Assembly: GCF_008868005.1 (NCBI RefSeq)
Contig: NZ_WAAO01000001.1
Coordinates: 930,001-994,000, forward strand
DNA from: Microbacterium algeriense
GTDB lineage: Bacteria; Actinomycetota; Actinomycetes; Actinomycetales; Microbacteriaceae
DNA length: 64,000 bases
Direction: 5' to 3'
In this document: one piece after another, positions 41,501-50,709 of the stretch
How positions within the stretch are numbered: position 1 is the stretch's first letter
Layout of the letters: each line of letters starts with the position of its first letter
Notes under the pieces: model-generated
Database searches by the model: none
Seen by the model: only the letters and a program-made list of their open reading frames with translations
What the model was told of the DNA's origin: nothing
Made by a program: the position numbers and the translations under genes

Positions 41501-42406
41501 ATGAGCACCGCCACCAGCACCTCCGAACAGCGCCTCACCCCGCGCCGTCGCAGCTTCGGCGCGTGGTTCGCCGACACCGGATGGCGACACCTCGTCGCGA
41601 TCGTCGTCAGCGTGTTCGCCCTGTTCCCGCTGCTGTACGTCGTCTCCGCATCGCTGAACCCGAAGGGCACGCTGACCGGCTCGAACCAGCTGTTCTCCGC
41701 GATCGGCATCGACAGTTACGTGCGCATCCTGAGCGATCCGCAGAACCCGTACGGCACCTGGTTCCTCAACACGCTGCTGATCGCCGTGGTCACCGGCGCC
41801 GTGACCGTGTTCATCGGCGCCTGCGCGGCATATGCCTTCTCGCGCATGCGCTTCGCGGGACGCCGCGTCGGACTCGTGACGATCGTCGTCGTGCAGATGT
41901 TCCCGCAGCTGCTCGCGGTCGTCGCGATCTTCCTGCTGATGTCGACGCTGGGGGACTGGTTCCCGGCGATCGGGCTGAACACGCACACGGGGCTGATCCT
42001 GGTGTACCTGGGCGGAGCGCTCGGCGTGAACACCTACCTCATGTACGGGTTCTTCAACACGATCCCGAAGGAGATCGACGAGGCCGCCCGCATCGACGGC
42101 GCCGGCCACGCCCGCATCTTCTTCACGATCATCCTGCGGCTCGTGGCCCCGATCCTCGCGGTCGTCGGCCTGTTGTCGTTCATCGGCACGGTGAACGAGT
42201 ACGTCATCGCGAGCGTGATGCTCGTCGACGTGGACCAGCAGACGCTCGTCGTCGGTCTCACCAAGCTCGTCGCGAACCCGCGCTATGCGGACTGGTCGGC
42301 CTTCTCCGCCGGTGCAGTGATGGCCGCGATCCCCGTGATGATCCTGTTCCTGTTCCTGCAGAAGTACATCGTCGGCGGCCTGACCGCCGGAGCGACGAAG
42401 GGCTGA
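41501..42406 (+). CDS. Maltose-type sugar ABC transporter permease (MalG-like)
   Basis: A 301-aa permease with six helices. The EAA loop is EIDEAARIDGAGHARIFFTI (about 188-207). N-terminal PLLYVVSASLNPKGTLTGSN and C-terminal LFLFLQKYIVGGLTAGATKG are typical MalG features. Pairs with the MalF-like protein. Starts at ATG 41501, one base after the previous stop, so translation is coupled. Confidence 0.93.
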   Translation: MSTATSTSEQRLTPRRRSFGAWFADTGWRHLVAIVVSVFALFPLLYVVSASLNPKGTLTGSNQLFSAIGIDSYVRILSDPQNPYGTWFLNTLLIAVVTGAVTVFIGACAAYAFSRMRFAGRRVGLVTIVVVQMFPQLLAVVAIFLLMSTLGDWFPAIGLNTHTGLILVYLGGALGVNTYLMYGFFNTIPKEIDEAARIDGAGHARIFFTIILRLVAPILAVVGLLSFIGTVNEYVIASVMLVDVDQQTLVVGLTKLVANPRYADWSAFSAGAVMAAIPVMILFLFLQKYIVGGLTAGATKG

Positions 42407-42463
42407 GGCCGGAGCGCGGCGTTGCTCCCGGCGTCCGGGGTGCTTCGGCTCTACCGTGGGGGC

Positions 42464-42616
42464 ATGGCACGGGTGGGTGGACGCAACCTCGGGGTGAGCT
42501 GGTTCGCCGGCGTGGTGTGCATCGGCATCGTCGGCGCGCTCGTCTGGCTCTCGCTGCCGATGCTCCCGGTGCTCGCGGAGTTCGCCGGGACCGCTCTGCG
42601 CACCGCGCTTCCCTGA
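42464..42616 (+). CDS. Small single-helix membrane protein
   Basis: A 50-aa protein with one strong membrane helix (WFAGVVCIGIVGALVWLSL) after a short basic head. ATG 42464 lies 6 nt after TACCGT (42452-42457), a leaderless promoter, which supports it as a real gene separate from the sugar transporter operon. Function unknown. Confidence 0.6.
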   Translation: MARVGGRNLGVSWFAGVVCIGIVGALVWLSLPMLPVLAEFAGTALRTALP

Positions 42617-42730
42617 CCCCGGAACATCTGCGGGCGCCGTGCGTATGACGACACGTCGGCACGCCTCCGGGGGCGGCGGTTCGTGCGGCGGTAGCCTCAC
42701 AATGCACATTTCCGATGAGAGGCGCACCCC

Positions 42731-43771
42731 ATGAGTGACCCCGACGTTCCCCAGCCCGAGAAGCCGGCTGACGTAGACGACGTCGTCGGCAGCGCGAATG
42801 CCGGCCTCGACGCCGCCGCAGCCGCGGGTGCAGATGTCCGCGGCACGAACGATGCCGCGGAGAGCACGCCTGCCGCGCAGCCCATCGACCCCGACCTGGC
42901 CGCGTTCGAAGAGGCGGAGCGGGACCACCCCGGCACCTTCGCCGCGCCGGCCCCGGCGCCCGCCCCGCCTGCTGCTCCCGTGCAGGCCGAGCCGCAGCGC
43001 GAGATGGTCCACGACGCGCGGTCGGATGCCGACGCCGACACCGCCTCGTTCTACCCTGAGGCGACCGTGGCAGCACCCGTGCCGTTCGGGCACGAGGATT
43101 CCCGCATGGCCGACGCCGCCTACTCGACGCACAGTGACGACACGGACACGCGCATCGTGCCGTCCGAGCCGCTCGTCGCCGCTGCCGCCGTGCAGCCGCA
43201 GCAGCCTCAGCCGATCTTCGTGCAGGCGCCGGAGCCGCCCCGTGACCGCGGCAACCGCGGCACCGCCGGTGCGATCGGCCTGCTCGCCACGCTCGTGTTC
43301 GCCATCCTGTACCTCGGCGCGGCCCTGGGCCTCGGCGCGATCGCGGGTGACGTGACCGGTGAGAACATCGGCCAGACCGCCATCGCGCCGCTCACCACGT
43401 GGGGATACTGGACGCCGGTCGTGGTCTTCTTCCTCGGCTTCTGGCTGCTGGGTGCGATCATCAACCGCGGTCGCTGGGGCCTCTGGGTTGTGTTCGGCAT
43501 CATCGTCGGCGTCATCGCCTATGCCGGGCACATCCTCGGTCAGCTGTTCGAGGCGCCGTTCTGGAAGCTCACCGCCGCCGAAGGACTCGACGTCGTCGGC
43601 GGGCAGCTGCTCGCTCCGCTGGCCATCGCCGCCTTCGTGTTCGCGCGGGAGCTCACCATCTGGTTCGGCGCGTGGGTCGCCCGCAGCGGCGCCAGGAAGA
43701 CCGAGCTCAACGCCGAGGCGCAGCGCGAGTACGAGCGCACCCTCGAAGCCGGCCCGACGCTCGCGAGGTAA
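42731..43771 (+). CDS. Membrane protein with long acidic, Pro/Ala-rich N-terminal region
   Basis: A 346-aa protein. Residues 1-175 are disordered-looking, acidic, and rich in Ala/Pro (APAPAPAPPAAPVQAEP). Residues 185-320 hold about four membrane helices (AIGLLATLVFAILYLGAALG, VVVFFLGFWLLGAII, WGLWVVFGIIVGVIAYAG, LLAPLAIAAFVFA), followed by a basic tail. Not recognised. ATG 42731 has GAGAGG upstream. Its message ends at the strong hairpin 43793-43820. Confidence 0.75.
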   Translation: MSDPDVPQPEKPADVDDVVGSANAGLDAAAAAGADVRGTNDAAESTPAAQPIDPDLAAFEEAERDHPGTFAAPAPAPAPPAAPVQAEPQREMVHDARSDADADTASFYPEATVAAPVPFGHEDSRMADAAYSTHSDDTDTRIVPSEPLVAAAAVQPQQPQPIFVQAPEPPRDRGNRGTAGAIGLLATLVFAILYLGAALGLGAIAGDVTGENIGQTAIAPLTTWGYWTPVVVFFLGFWLLGAIINRGRWGLWVVFGIIVGVIAYAGHILGQLFEAPFWKLTAAEGLDVVGGQLLAPLAIAAFVFARELTIWFGAWVARSGARKTELNAEAQREYERTLEAGPTLAR

Positions 43772-43792
43772 TCACGAACTCCACAACGCCGA

Positions 43793-43820
43793 ACCCCCGC
43801 GGACCCGAGTCCGCGGGGGT
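43793..43820 (+). terminator. Rho-independent-type hairpin
   Basis: ACCCCCGCGGAC (43793-43804) and GTCCGCGGGGGT (43809-43820), perfect 12-bp stem with CCGA loop, extended by A-T and followed by TTTC. Lies 21 bp after the stop of the gene ending at 43771. Confidence 0.8.
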
Positions 43821-43839
43821 TTCGGCTGTCCTCGCCACG

Positions 43840-44271
43840 GTGTTCGCGACCATCGGGTTCTTCGCTCTCGCGGTGTTCGGCCTCGGGGCGCTGAGCGTCG
43901 CGACCGACACGGACATCATCGCGGTGCCGAATCTGGGTCAGGCTCCCGGCGCGATCGGCATGCTCGTCGCGGTGATCTCGTTCGCCCTCATGCTGTTCTC
44001 CACACTGCGGCGACCGCAGCCGTCGTATGTCGCCACGATCGCGATCGCCCTGCTCGCCGGCATCCTGCACCTCGTCGCGGTCTGGATGACGGTGCTCTTC
44101 GGCACGGGCAGCTTCGTGCTCGCGACCGCCGTCGCCGGAGACCTCGTCCGCGGGGGAGCGAGTGCGATCCTGGTGCTCGCGGGACTCCTCGCCGGGTGGG
44201 GCGGCATCGCGCTGCGCCGCACCCGTGCCGAGCACCCGCGCTGGCCGTGGGAGCGCGACGACGAGGAGTGA
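43840..44271 (+). CDS. Hypothetical four-helix membrane protein
   Basis: A 143-aa protein with four membrane helices (FATIGFFALAVFGLGALSV, IGMLVAVISFALMLF, VATIAIALLAGILHLVAVW, GGASAILVLAGLLAGWGGIAL) and a basic-acidic C terminus (RRTRAEHPRWPWERDDEE). Not recognised. The start is uncertain: the frame is open from the previous stop, but no ATG/GTG occurs before 43840 and the terminator hairpin occupies 43793-43820, so GTG 43840 is preferred. It has no clear ribosome site. Confidence 0.6.
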   Translation: MFATIGFFALAVFGLGALSVATDTDIIAVPNLGQAPGAIGMLVAVISFALMLFSTLRRPQPSYVATIAIALLAGILHLVAVWMTVLFGTGSFVLATAVAGDLVRGGASAILVLAGLLAGWGGIALRRTRAEHPRWPWERDDEE

Positions 44272-44290
44272 CGGCGCGCCGCTACCTCCT

Positions 44291-44412
44291 GACGATCCGC
44301 CGACCACGACGATCCGACGACCACGACGATCCGCCGCCCCTGCGACGATCCGCCGACCACGACGATCCGCCGACCCTGCGACGATCCGCCGACCCTGCGA
44401 CGATCCGCCGAC
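44291..44412. repeat. Tandem 17/19-bp repeat array, followed by a hairpin
   Basis: Six full units and one partial of GACGATCCGCCGACCAC (17 bp) or GACGATCCGCCGACCCTGC (19 bp), starting at 44291, 44308, 44325, 44344, 44361, 44380 and 44399. Then ACGATTCG (44411-44418) pairs with CGAATCGT (44433-44440), and diverged CGGTGAATCGTCGT and GGGAATCGTC copies follow to about 44515. The 310-bp gap 44272-44581 holds this array and no supported gene. Confidence 0.8.
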
Positions 44413-44581
44413 GATTCGACGGCATCCCCTCGGCGAATCGTCGTACCTTCCGGGAAATGTCACCCCAGCCGACGGCATCCTCTCGGTGAATCGTCGTGCC
44501 CTCCGGGAATCGTCCCGACGGCCACTCGCCGTGACCGCGGAAATCGCGGCGGTGACAGGCGACGCGCCGTACGCTGGTGGG

Positions 44582-45229
44582 GTGGAGCGCTCATTGGAGA
44601 CGCAGGTGGACCAGGCCGTCGAGGCCTGGCTGCGCTGGGTGCCGCGCTGGGAGCCGGCCACCCACCGCGGCAGGGTCGCGCCGTGCCGCCGGTGCCTCGG
44701 TTCTCCGATCCTCTCGGCCGCGGGCATCGGGGCCAACACCCCGCACGGCGTGCAGCACGGACTCTCCACGCGCATCAAGACGATCGTCGATCACGCCGTG
44801 GCGGAGTACACGGCACGGAACCTGCCGATGCTGCAGCGGGAACTCGATCAGCAGGCCGCCCGCAACCGCGCGCGCAGCTACCGGCCGACGGAGGACCTGG
44901 ATCCCGAGTTCGACGGACTGCCCCTCGACCCCGAACCCGTGCCTGGCGCACCGTTCCTGTTCACGATCGCGGGCCTGGCCGACGACTCCGCCGCGGAGCT
45001 GCCCGCACTGCCGCCGCTGACCGAGGAGGCCAAGGTGGCCCTGCGCCAGGAGGTGGCGCTCGCCGACGAGTACGCCAACATGGTCGGACGCGAGATCTGC
45101 GGCATCCTGCTGCGACACCGCATCCACATCCAGGCGGCCATCTCGCAGCACGTCGAGCCGCAGATCGAGGCGCTCCTCGCCGAGCTCACCGAATCCCTGG
45201 ACTCCCCGTTCGACCCGGATCTGCCCTGA
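44582..45229 (+). CDS. Hypothetical protein upstream of the str operon
   Basis: A 215-aa protein of unknown function. N-terminal AVEAWLRWVPRWEPATHRGR, then a Cys pair in APCRRCLGSP (about 39-42) that could bind zinc, and a C-terminal helical half (LADEYANMVGREICGILLRHRI, EPQIEALLAELTESL). GTG 44582 lies 6 nt after TACGCT (44570-44575), so a leaderless message is likely. The gene ends 35 bp before the rpsL promoter. Confidence 0.7.
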   Translation: MERSLETQVDQAVEAWLRWVPRWEPATHRGRVAPCRRCLGSPILSAAGIGANTPHGVQHGLSTRIKTIVDHAVAEYTARNLPMLQRELDQQAARNRARSYRPTEDLDPEFDGLPLDPEPVPGAPFLFTIAGLADDSAAELPALPPLTEEAKVALRQEVALADEYANMVGREICGILLRHRIHIQAAISQHVEPQIEALLAELTESLDSPFDPDLP

Positions 45230-45263
45230 CGACCTCGGCGCTCCCTGTCGAGGTCGCGCTCAT

Positions 45264-45292
45264 TTGACCGGCACGTTACGCGGCATTACACT
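45264..45292 (+). promoter_or_regulatory. str operon (rpsL) promoter
   Basis: -35 TTGACC (45264-45269), 17-bp spacer, -10 TACACT (45287-45292). Near-consensus housekeeping promoter, about 160 bp before the rpsL start. The long leader contains GC-rich stems (for example CCGGCGTGCCGG near 45391), possibly for regulation. Confidence 0.8.
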
Positions 45293-45458
45293 TGACCAGG
45301 TGTGTGCACGTCTCGATGTGCGCGCTGGGCGTCGGCACCATGCCGGTCCGCCCCCACGGCATACCCACCACACCAAAAGCACGTCGGTTCCGGCGTGCCG
45401 GTGGGTCATGATGTGAAACCCATCACGCTGTCACCGTGCAGCACTATGAGGAGAGAAC

Positions 45459-45827
45459 GTGCCAACCATTCAGCAGTTGGTTCGCAAGGGTCGCTCGCCC
45501 AAGGTCACCAAGACCAAGGCGCCGGCGCTCAAGTCGAACCCGCAGCAGGCCGGGGTCTGCACCCGCGTCTACACCACCACCCCCAAGAAGCCGAACTCGG
45601 CGATGCGCAAGGTCGCTCGTGTGAAGCTCCGCAACGGCACTGAGGTCACCGCGTACATCCCCGGTGAGGGCCACAACCTGCAGGAGCACTCGCTGGTGCT
45701 CGTGCGCGGCGGTCGTGTGAAGGACCTCCCCGGTGTGCGTTACAAGATCGTCCGTGGCGCCCTGGACACCCAGGCTGTCAAGAACCGTAAGCAGGCTCGT
45801 TCCCGCTACGGCGCGAAGAAGGGTTGA
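45459..45827 (+). CDS. rpsL: 30S ribosomal protein S12
   Basis: 122 aa, full length. It sits at the decoding centre of the small subunit. The conserved loop [18 protein letters not shown] and [20 protein letters not shown] are present. Lys43 and Lys88, the usual sites of streptomycin-resistance mutations, are both wild type. GTG start at 45459 with GAGGAGAG upstream. First gene of rpsL-rpsG-fusA-tuf. Confidence 0.98.
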   Translation: MPTIQQLVRKGRSPKVTKTKAPALKSNPQQAGVCTRVYTTTPKKPNSAMRKVARVKLRNGTEVTAYIPGEGHNLQEHSLVLVRGGRVKDLPGVRYKIVRGALDTQAVKNRKQARSRYGAKKG

Positions 45828-45832
45828 GTTAG

Positions 45833-46303
45833 ATGCCTCGTAAGGGACCGGCCCCGAAGCGCCCCGTCGTCAACGACCCGGTATACGGCGCACCGATCGT
45901 CACCTCGCTGGTGAACAAGATCCTCGTCGACGGCAAGAAGTCGCTGGCCGAGTCGATCGTCTACGGCGCCCTCCGCGGTGTCGAGGCGAAGAACGGTCAG
46001 GACGCCGTCGCCACGCTCAAGAAGGCGCTCGACAACGTGCGCCCGACTCTCGAGGTCCGCAGCCGCCGCGTCGGTGGCTCGACCTACCAGGTGCCGGTCG
46101 AGGTCAAGCCTCACCGCGCCAACACCCTCGCTCTGCGCTGGCTCGTGAGCTACGCGAAGGGTCGTCGTGAGAAGACGATGACCGAGCGTCTGCAGAACGA
46201 GATCCTCGACGCGTCGAACGGCCTGGGCGCCGCGGTCAAGCGCCGCGAGGACACGCACAAGATGGCCGAGTCGAACCGCGCGTTCGCTCACTACCGCTGG
46301 TAA
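45833..46303 (+). CDS. rpsG: 30S ribosomal protein S7
   Basis: 156 aa, full length; a primary 16S rRNA-binding protein that nucleates the 30S head. [20 protein letters not shown], the [18 protein letters not shown] loop and AHYRW at the C terminus are standard. ATG 45833 lies 5 bp after the rpsL stop, with GAGTTAG as a weak site, so coupling is likely. Confidence 0.98.
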   Translation: MPRKGPAPKRPVVNDPVYGAPIVTSLVNKILVDGKKSLAESIVYGALRGVEAKNGQDAVATLKKALDNVRPTLEVRSRRVGGSTYQVPVEVKPHRANTLALRWLVSYAKGRREKTMTERLQNEILDASNGLGAAVKRREDTHKMAESNRAFAHYRW

Positions 46304-46305
46304 CC

Positions 46306-46323
46306 CGTTCGACGGGCTCAGGG
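46306..46323. repeat. REP-like motif in the rpsG-fusA gap
   Basis: CGTTCGACGGGCTCAGGG, the reverse orientation of the CCCTGAGCC(T/C)GTCGAA motif, placed 2 bp after the rpsG stop. Confidence 0.65.
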
Positions 46324-46355
46324 ACCGATCCGCGTTCCTGGGCCCGTCGCACCCC

Positions 46356-46391
46356 CTCTTCGCAGTACACCTGCTCTTCGCAGTACACCTG
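46356..46391. repeat. 18-bp tandem duplication before fusA
   Basis: CTCTTCGCAGTACACCTG occurs twice in direct succession (46356-46373 and 46374-46391), 24 bp before the fusA GTG. Nothing comparable is needed for the ribosome site (AAGGA at 46403), so it may be a recent slippage duplication in the 5' leader. Confidence 0.85.
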
Positions 46392-46414
46392 CTCCAAACG
46401 ATAAGGACACTCCT

Positions 46415-48529
46415 GTGGCACAAGACGTGCTCACGGACCTGAGCAAGGTCCGCAACATCGGCATCATGGCGCACATCGATGCCGGCAAGACCACGACGAC
46501 CGAGCGCATCCTGTTCTACACGGGCGTCAACCACAAGCTCGGCGAGACGCACGACGGCGCGTCGACCACCGACTGGATGGAGCAGGAGAAGGAGCGCGGC
46601 ATCACGATCACGTCTGCCGCCGTGACCTGCTTCTGGAACAAGAACCAGATCAACATCATCGACACCCCCGGCCACGTGGACTTCACGGTCGAGGTGGAGC
46701 GCTCGCTCCGCGTGCTCGACGGTGCGGTCGCCGTGTTCGACGGCAAGGAGGGCGTCGAGCCCCAGTCCGAGACCGTCTGGCGCCAGGCCGACAAGTACAA
46801 CGTGCCCCGCATCTGCTTCGTCAACAAGATGGACAAGCTCGGCGCGGACTTCTACTTCACGGTCGACACGATCGTCAGCCGCCTCGGCGCCAAGCCGCTC
46901 GTCATCCAGCTGCCCATCGGTGCGGAGAACGACTTCATCGGAGTCGTCGACCTCATCGAGATGCGTGCGCTGGTCTGGCCCGGCGACGCCAAGGGTGATG
47001 TCACCATGGGCGCCAAGTACGAGGTCCAGGAGATCCCGGCCGACCTGAAGGACAAGGCTGAGGAGTACCGTCAGCAGCTCCTCGAGACCGTCGCCGAGAC
47101 CGACGACGCGCTGCTCGAGAAGTTCTTCGGCGGCGAGGAGCTCTCTGTCGCCGAGATCAAGGGTGCGATCCGCAAGCTGACCATCGCCTCGGAGATCTAC
47201 CCGGTCCTCTGCGGCTCCGCGTTCAAGAACCGCGGCGTCCAGCCGATGCTCGACGCGGTCGTCGACTTCCTGCCGAACCCCCTCGACGTCGGTGCCATCG
47301 AGGCGCACGACCCGAAGGACTACGACACGATCATCGAGCGTCACCCCGACGCGAACGACCCGTTCTCGGCTCTCGCCTTCAAGGTCGCCGTGCACCCGTT
47401 CTTCGGTCGCCTGACCTACGTTCGCGTGTACTCGGGACACCTCGACTCCGGTTCCGCGGTCATCAACTCGACCAAGGGCAAGAAGGAGCGCATCGGAAAG
47501 ATCTTCCAGATGCACGCCAACAAGGAGAACCCGGTCGACTCGCTGACCGCCGGCAACATCTACGCGGTCATCGGCCTGAAGGACACCACCACCGGTGACA
47601 CCCTGTCCGACATCGCGAACCCGGTCGTCCTCGAGTCGATGACGTTCCCGGAGCCGGTCATCGAGGTCGCCATCGAGCCGAAGACCAAGGCCGACCAGGA
47701 GAAGCTGGGTCTCGCGATCCAGAAGCTCGCTGAGGAGGACCCGACCTTCCGCACGGAGCTCAACCCCGAGACCGGTCAGACGACCATCAAGGGCATGGGC
47801 GAGCTGCACCTCGACATCCTCGTGGACCGCATGAAGCGCGAGTTCCGCGTCGAGGCGAACGTCGGAAAGCCCCAGGTGGCCTACCGCGAGACGATCCGCA
47901 AGGCCGTCGAGAAGCACGACTACACGCACAAGAAGCAGACCGGTGGTTCGGGTCAGTTCGCGAAGATCCAGTTCACGATCGAGCCCCTCGACCTGGACGC
48001 CGAGAAGACCTACGAGTTCGTGAACGCCGTCACCGGTGGTCGCATCCCTCGTGAGTACATCGGCTCGATCGACGCCGGTTTCCAGGACGCCATGAACGTC
48101 GGAGTCCTCGCGGGCTACCCGATGGTCGGTGTCAAGGCGACCATCGTCGATGGTGCGGCGCACGACGTCGACTCCTCGGAGATGGCGTTCAAGATCGCGG
48201 GCTCCATGGGCTTCAAGGAGGCCGCTCGTCGTGCCAACCCCGTGCTGCTCGAGCCGCTGATGGCCGTCGAGGTCCGTACTCCCGAGGAGTACATGGGCGA
48301 CGTCATCGGCGACCTGAACTCGCGTCGTGGCCAGATCCAGTCGATGGAGGACGCCGCCGGCGTCAAGGTCGTCCGCGCCCAGGTCCCGCTGTCCGAGATG
48401 TTCGGATACATCGGCGACCTGCGCTCGAAGACCTCGGGCCGCGCGGTCTACTCGATGGAGTTCCACAGCTACGCTGAGGTGCCCCGCGCTGTGGCCGACG
48501 AGATCGTCCAGAAGACCAAGGGCGAGTAA
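46415..48529 (+). CDS. fusA: Elongation factor G
   Basis: A 704-aa translocase GTPase. G1 [14 protein letters not shown]2 [11 protein letters not shown]3 DTPGHVDF, G4 NKMD, and domain IV with the [12 protein letters not shown] loop are intact. GTG start at 46415 with AAGGA. The open antisense frame over most of this gene is a high-GC artefact. Confidence 0.98.
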   Translation: MAQDVLTDLSKVRNIGIMAHIDAGKTTTTERILFYTGVNHKLGETHDGASTTDWMEQEKERGITITSAAVTCFWNKNQINIIDTPGHVDFTVEVERSLRVLDGAVAVFDGKEGVEPQSETVWRQADKYNVPRICFVNKMDKLGADFYFTVDTIVSRLGAKPLVIQLPIGAENDFIGVVDLIEMRALVWPGDAKGDVTMGAKYEVQEIPADLKDKAEEYRQQLLETVAETDDALLEKFFGGEELSVAEIKGAIRKLTIASEIYPVLCGSAFKNRGVQPMLDAVVDFLPNPLDVGAIEAHDPKDYDTIIERHPDANDPFSALAFKVAVHPFFGRLTYVRVYSGHLDSGSAVINSTKGKKERIGKIFQMHANKENPVDSLTAGNIYAVIGLKDTTTGDTLSDIANPVVLESMTFPEPVIEVAIEPKTKADQEKLGLAIQKLAEEDPTFRTELNPETGQTTIKGMGELHLDILVDRMKREFRVEANVGKPQVAYRETIRKAVEKHDYTHKKQTGGSGQFAKIQFTIEPLDLDAEKTYEFVNAVTGGRIPREYIGSIDAGFQDAMNVGVLAGYPMVGVKATIVDGAAHDVDSSEMAFKIAGSMGFKEAARRANPVLLEPLMAVEVRTPEEYMGDVIGDLNSRRGQIQSMEDAAGVKVVRAQVPLSEMFGYIGDLRSKTSGRAVYSMEFHSYAEVPRAVADEIVQKTKGE

Positions 48530-48552
48530 TCGCTCTTCTGGGAGCCCTGGGT

Positions 48553-48570
48553 CGCTCAGCCTGTCGAAGC
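48553..48570. repeat. REP-like motif in the fusA-tuf gap
   Basis: CGCTCAGCCTGTCGAAGC, a copy of the (C)CTGAGCCTGTCGAAG motif, inside a larger imperfect hairpin (CTGGGAGCCCTGGGT at 48538 against ACCCGGGGTTCCCAG at 48572). It lies 23 bp after the fusA stop and could attenuate or process the fusA-tuf transcript. Confidence 0.65.
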
Positions 48571-48698
48571 AACCCGGGGTTCCCAGGTCACCTACAACTT
48601 CACATTCCCTCTCTACTAAACTGAGAACCTAACCCGTAGAGAACCGGTCGCAAACCAGTGCCCGGTCACCCCTACAACGACGTCCTGAGGAGGACCCA

Positions 48699-49889
<1,191 letters not shown>

Positions 49890-49905
49890 GCACCTGCTTC
49901 CTTCG

Positions 49906-49939
49906 CACAGGGGTCGAGCCTTCGGGCTCGGCCCCTGTG
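49906..49939 (+). terminator. str operon terminator
   Basis: CACAGGGGTCGAGCC (49906-49920) pairs with GGCTCGGCCCCTGTG (49925-49939) with a TTCG tetraloop; 15 bp with one G-U. Lies 16 bp after the tuf stop and is followed by TCGTTCGT. Confidence 0.88.
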
Positions 49940-50006
49940 TCGTTCGTCCGGACGGAAACCGGCGACTTCGCGGGGAATGCACGGATGCCGCCGCTAGCAT
50001 CGACGG

Positions 50007-50660
50007 GTGACTGAGATCGTCGTCGGACCGCCGCCTCCCCGCAGCCATGCGCGCCTCTGGATCTCGACGATCCTCCTCATCTTCTACGCCGGCTTCGTGC
50101 TGCTGGTCACCATGTGGCCGCAGCCGCAGCAACTCGAGTTCGACGGCATCGCCGCCCGCGTGCTCCGGGCCCTGCACAACCTCGGGGTGCCGGAGGCGTT
50201 CGGCTACAACGCCCTCGAGTTCACCGCCAACATCGGCATGTTCGTCCCGCTCGGATTCCTCCTCGGGCTCGCCCTCGCCCGCCGCGCCTGGTGGGTGGCG
50301 ATCTTCCTGCTGCCCGGCTTCTCCGCGGCCATCGAGTTCGTGCAGGGGATCGCCCTCGACGAGCGTGTCTCCACTGTGCTCGATGTGCTCGCCAACACGA
50401 TCGGCGGCTACCTCGGGCTGCTGTTCGCGATGATCCTGCGCGCCATGATCCATGCGCGCGACCGCACCAAGATCGAGCGCGAGCTGTGGGAACGCCGCGC
50501 GGCCGCAGCCCAGCTGCAGCAGGAGAACGCGCGTCGCGCTGCCGCGGCGGCCGCTTCGCCCGCCCCTGCCCGGTACGTGGAACCCGATCCGGTGACCCGC
50601 GTGCTCGACGCCGACTTCTGGGACACCGGAGACGCGCCAACGGTGCGGCTGCCGCTCTAG
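50007..50660 (+). CDS. VanZ-family membrane protein
   Basis: A 217-aa protein with four membrane helices in the VanZ pattern: [16 protein letters not shown], then [32 protein letters not shown] [17 protein letters not shown], and [19 protein letters not shown] charged coiled-coil-like tail ([21 protein letters not shown]) extends into the cytoplasm. VanZ proteins affect cell-wall antibiotic susceptibility in ways still unclear. GTG 50007 lies 6 nt after TAGCAT (leaderless). Confidence 0.85.
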   Translation: MTEIVVGPPPPRSHARLWISTILLIFYAGFVLLVTMWPQPQQLEFDGIAARVLRALHNLGVPEAFGYNALEFTANIGMFVPLGFLLGLALARRAWWVAIFLLPGFSAAIEFVQGIALDERVSTVLDVLANTIGGYLGLLFAMILRAMIHARDRTKIERELWERRAAAAQLQQENARRAAAAAASPAPARYVEPDPVTRVLDADFWDTGDAPTVRLPL

Positions 50661-50709
50661 ACGGAGTCACGGCCGTGGTGGGCCGCGCCGACCCCCTAGG
50701 GTGGTCTTG

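Noticed and set aside
44291..44412. CRISPR array
   Set aside because: Units of 17/19 bp follow each other with no spacers and there are no cas genes nearby.
45806..48466. Very long minus-strand open frame (886 codons) over rpsG and fusA
   Set aside because: It is the antisense shadow of fusA, whose full-length product is certain. High GC leaves few stops in the opposite frame; the translation has no recognisable domain.
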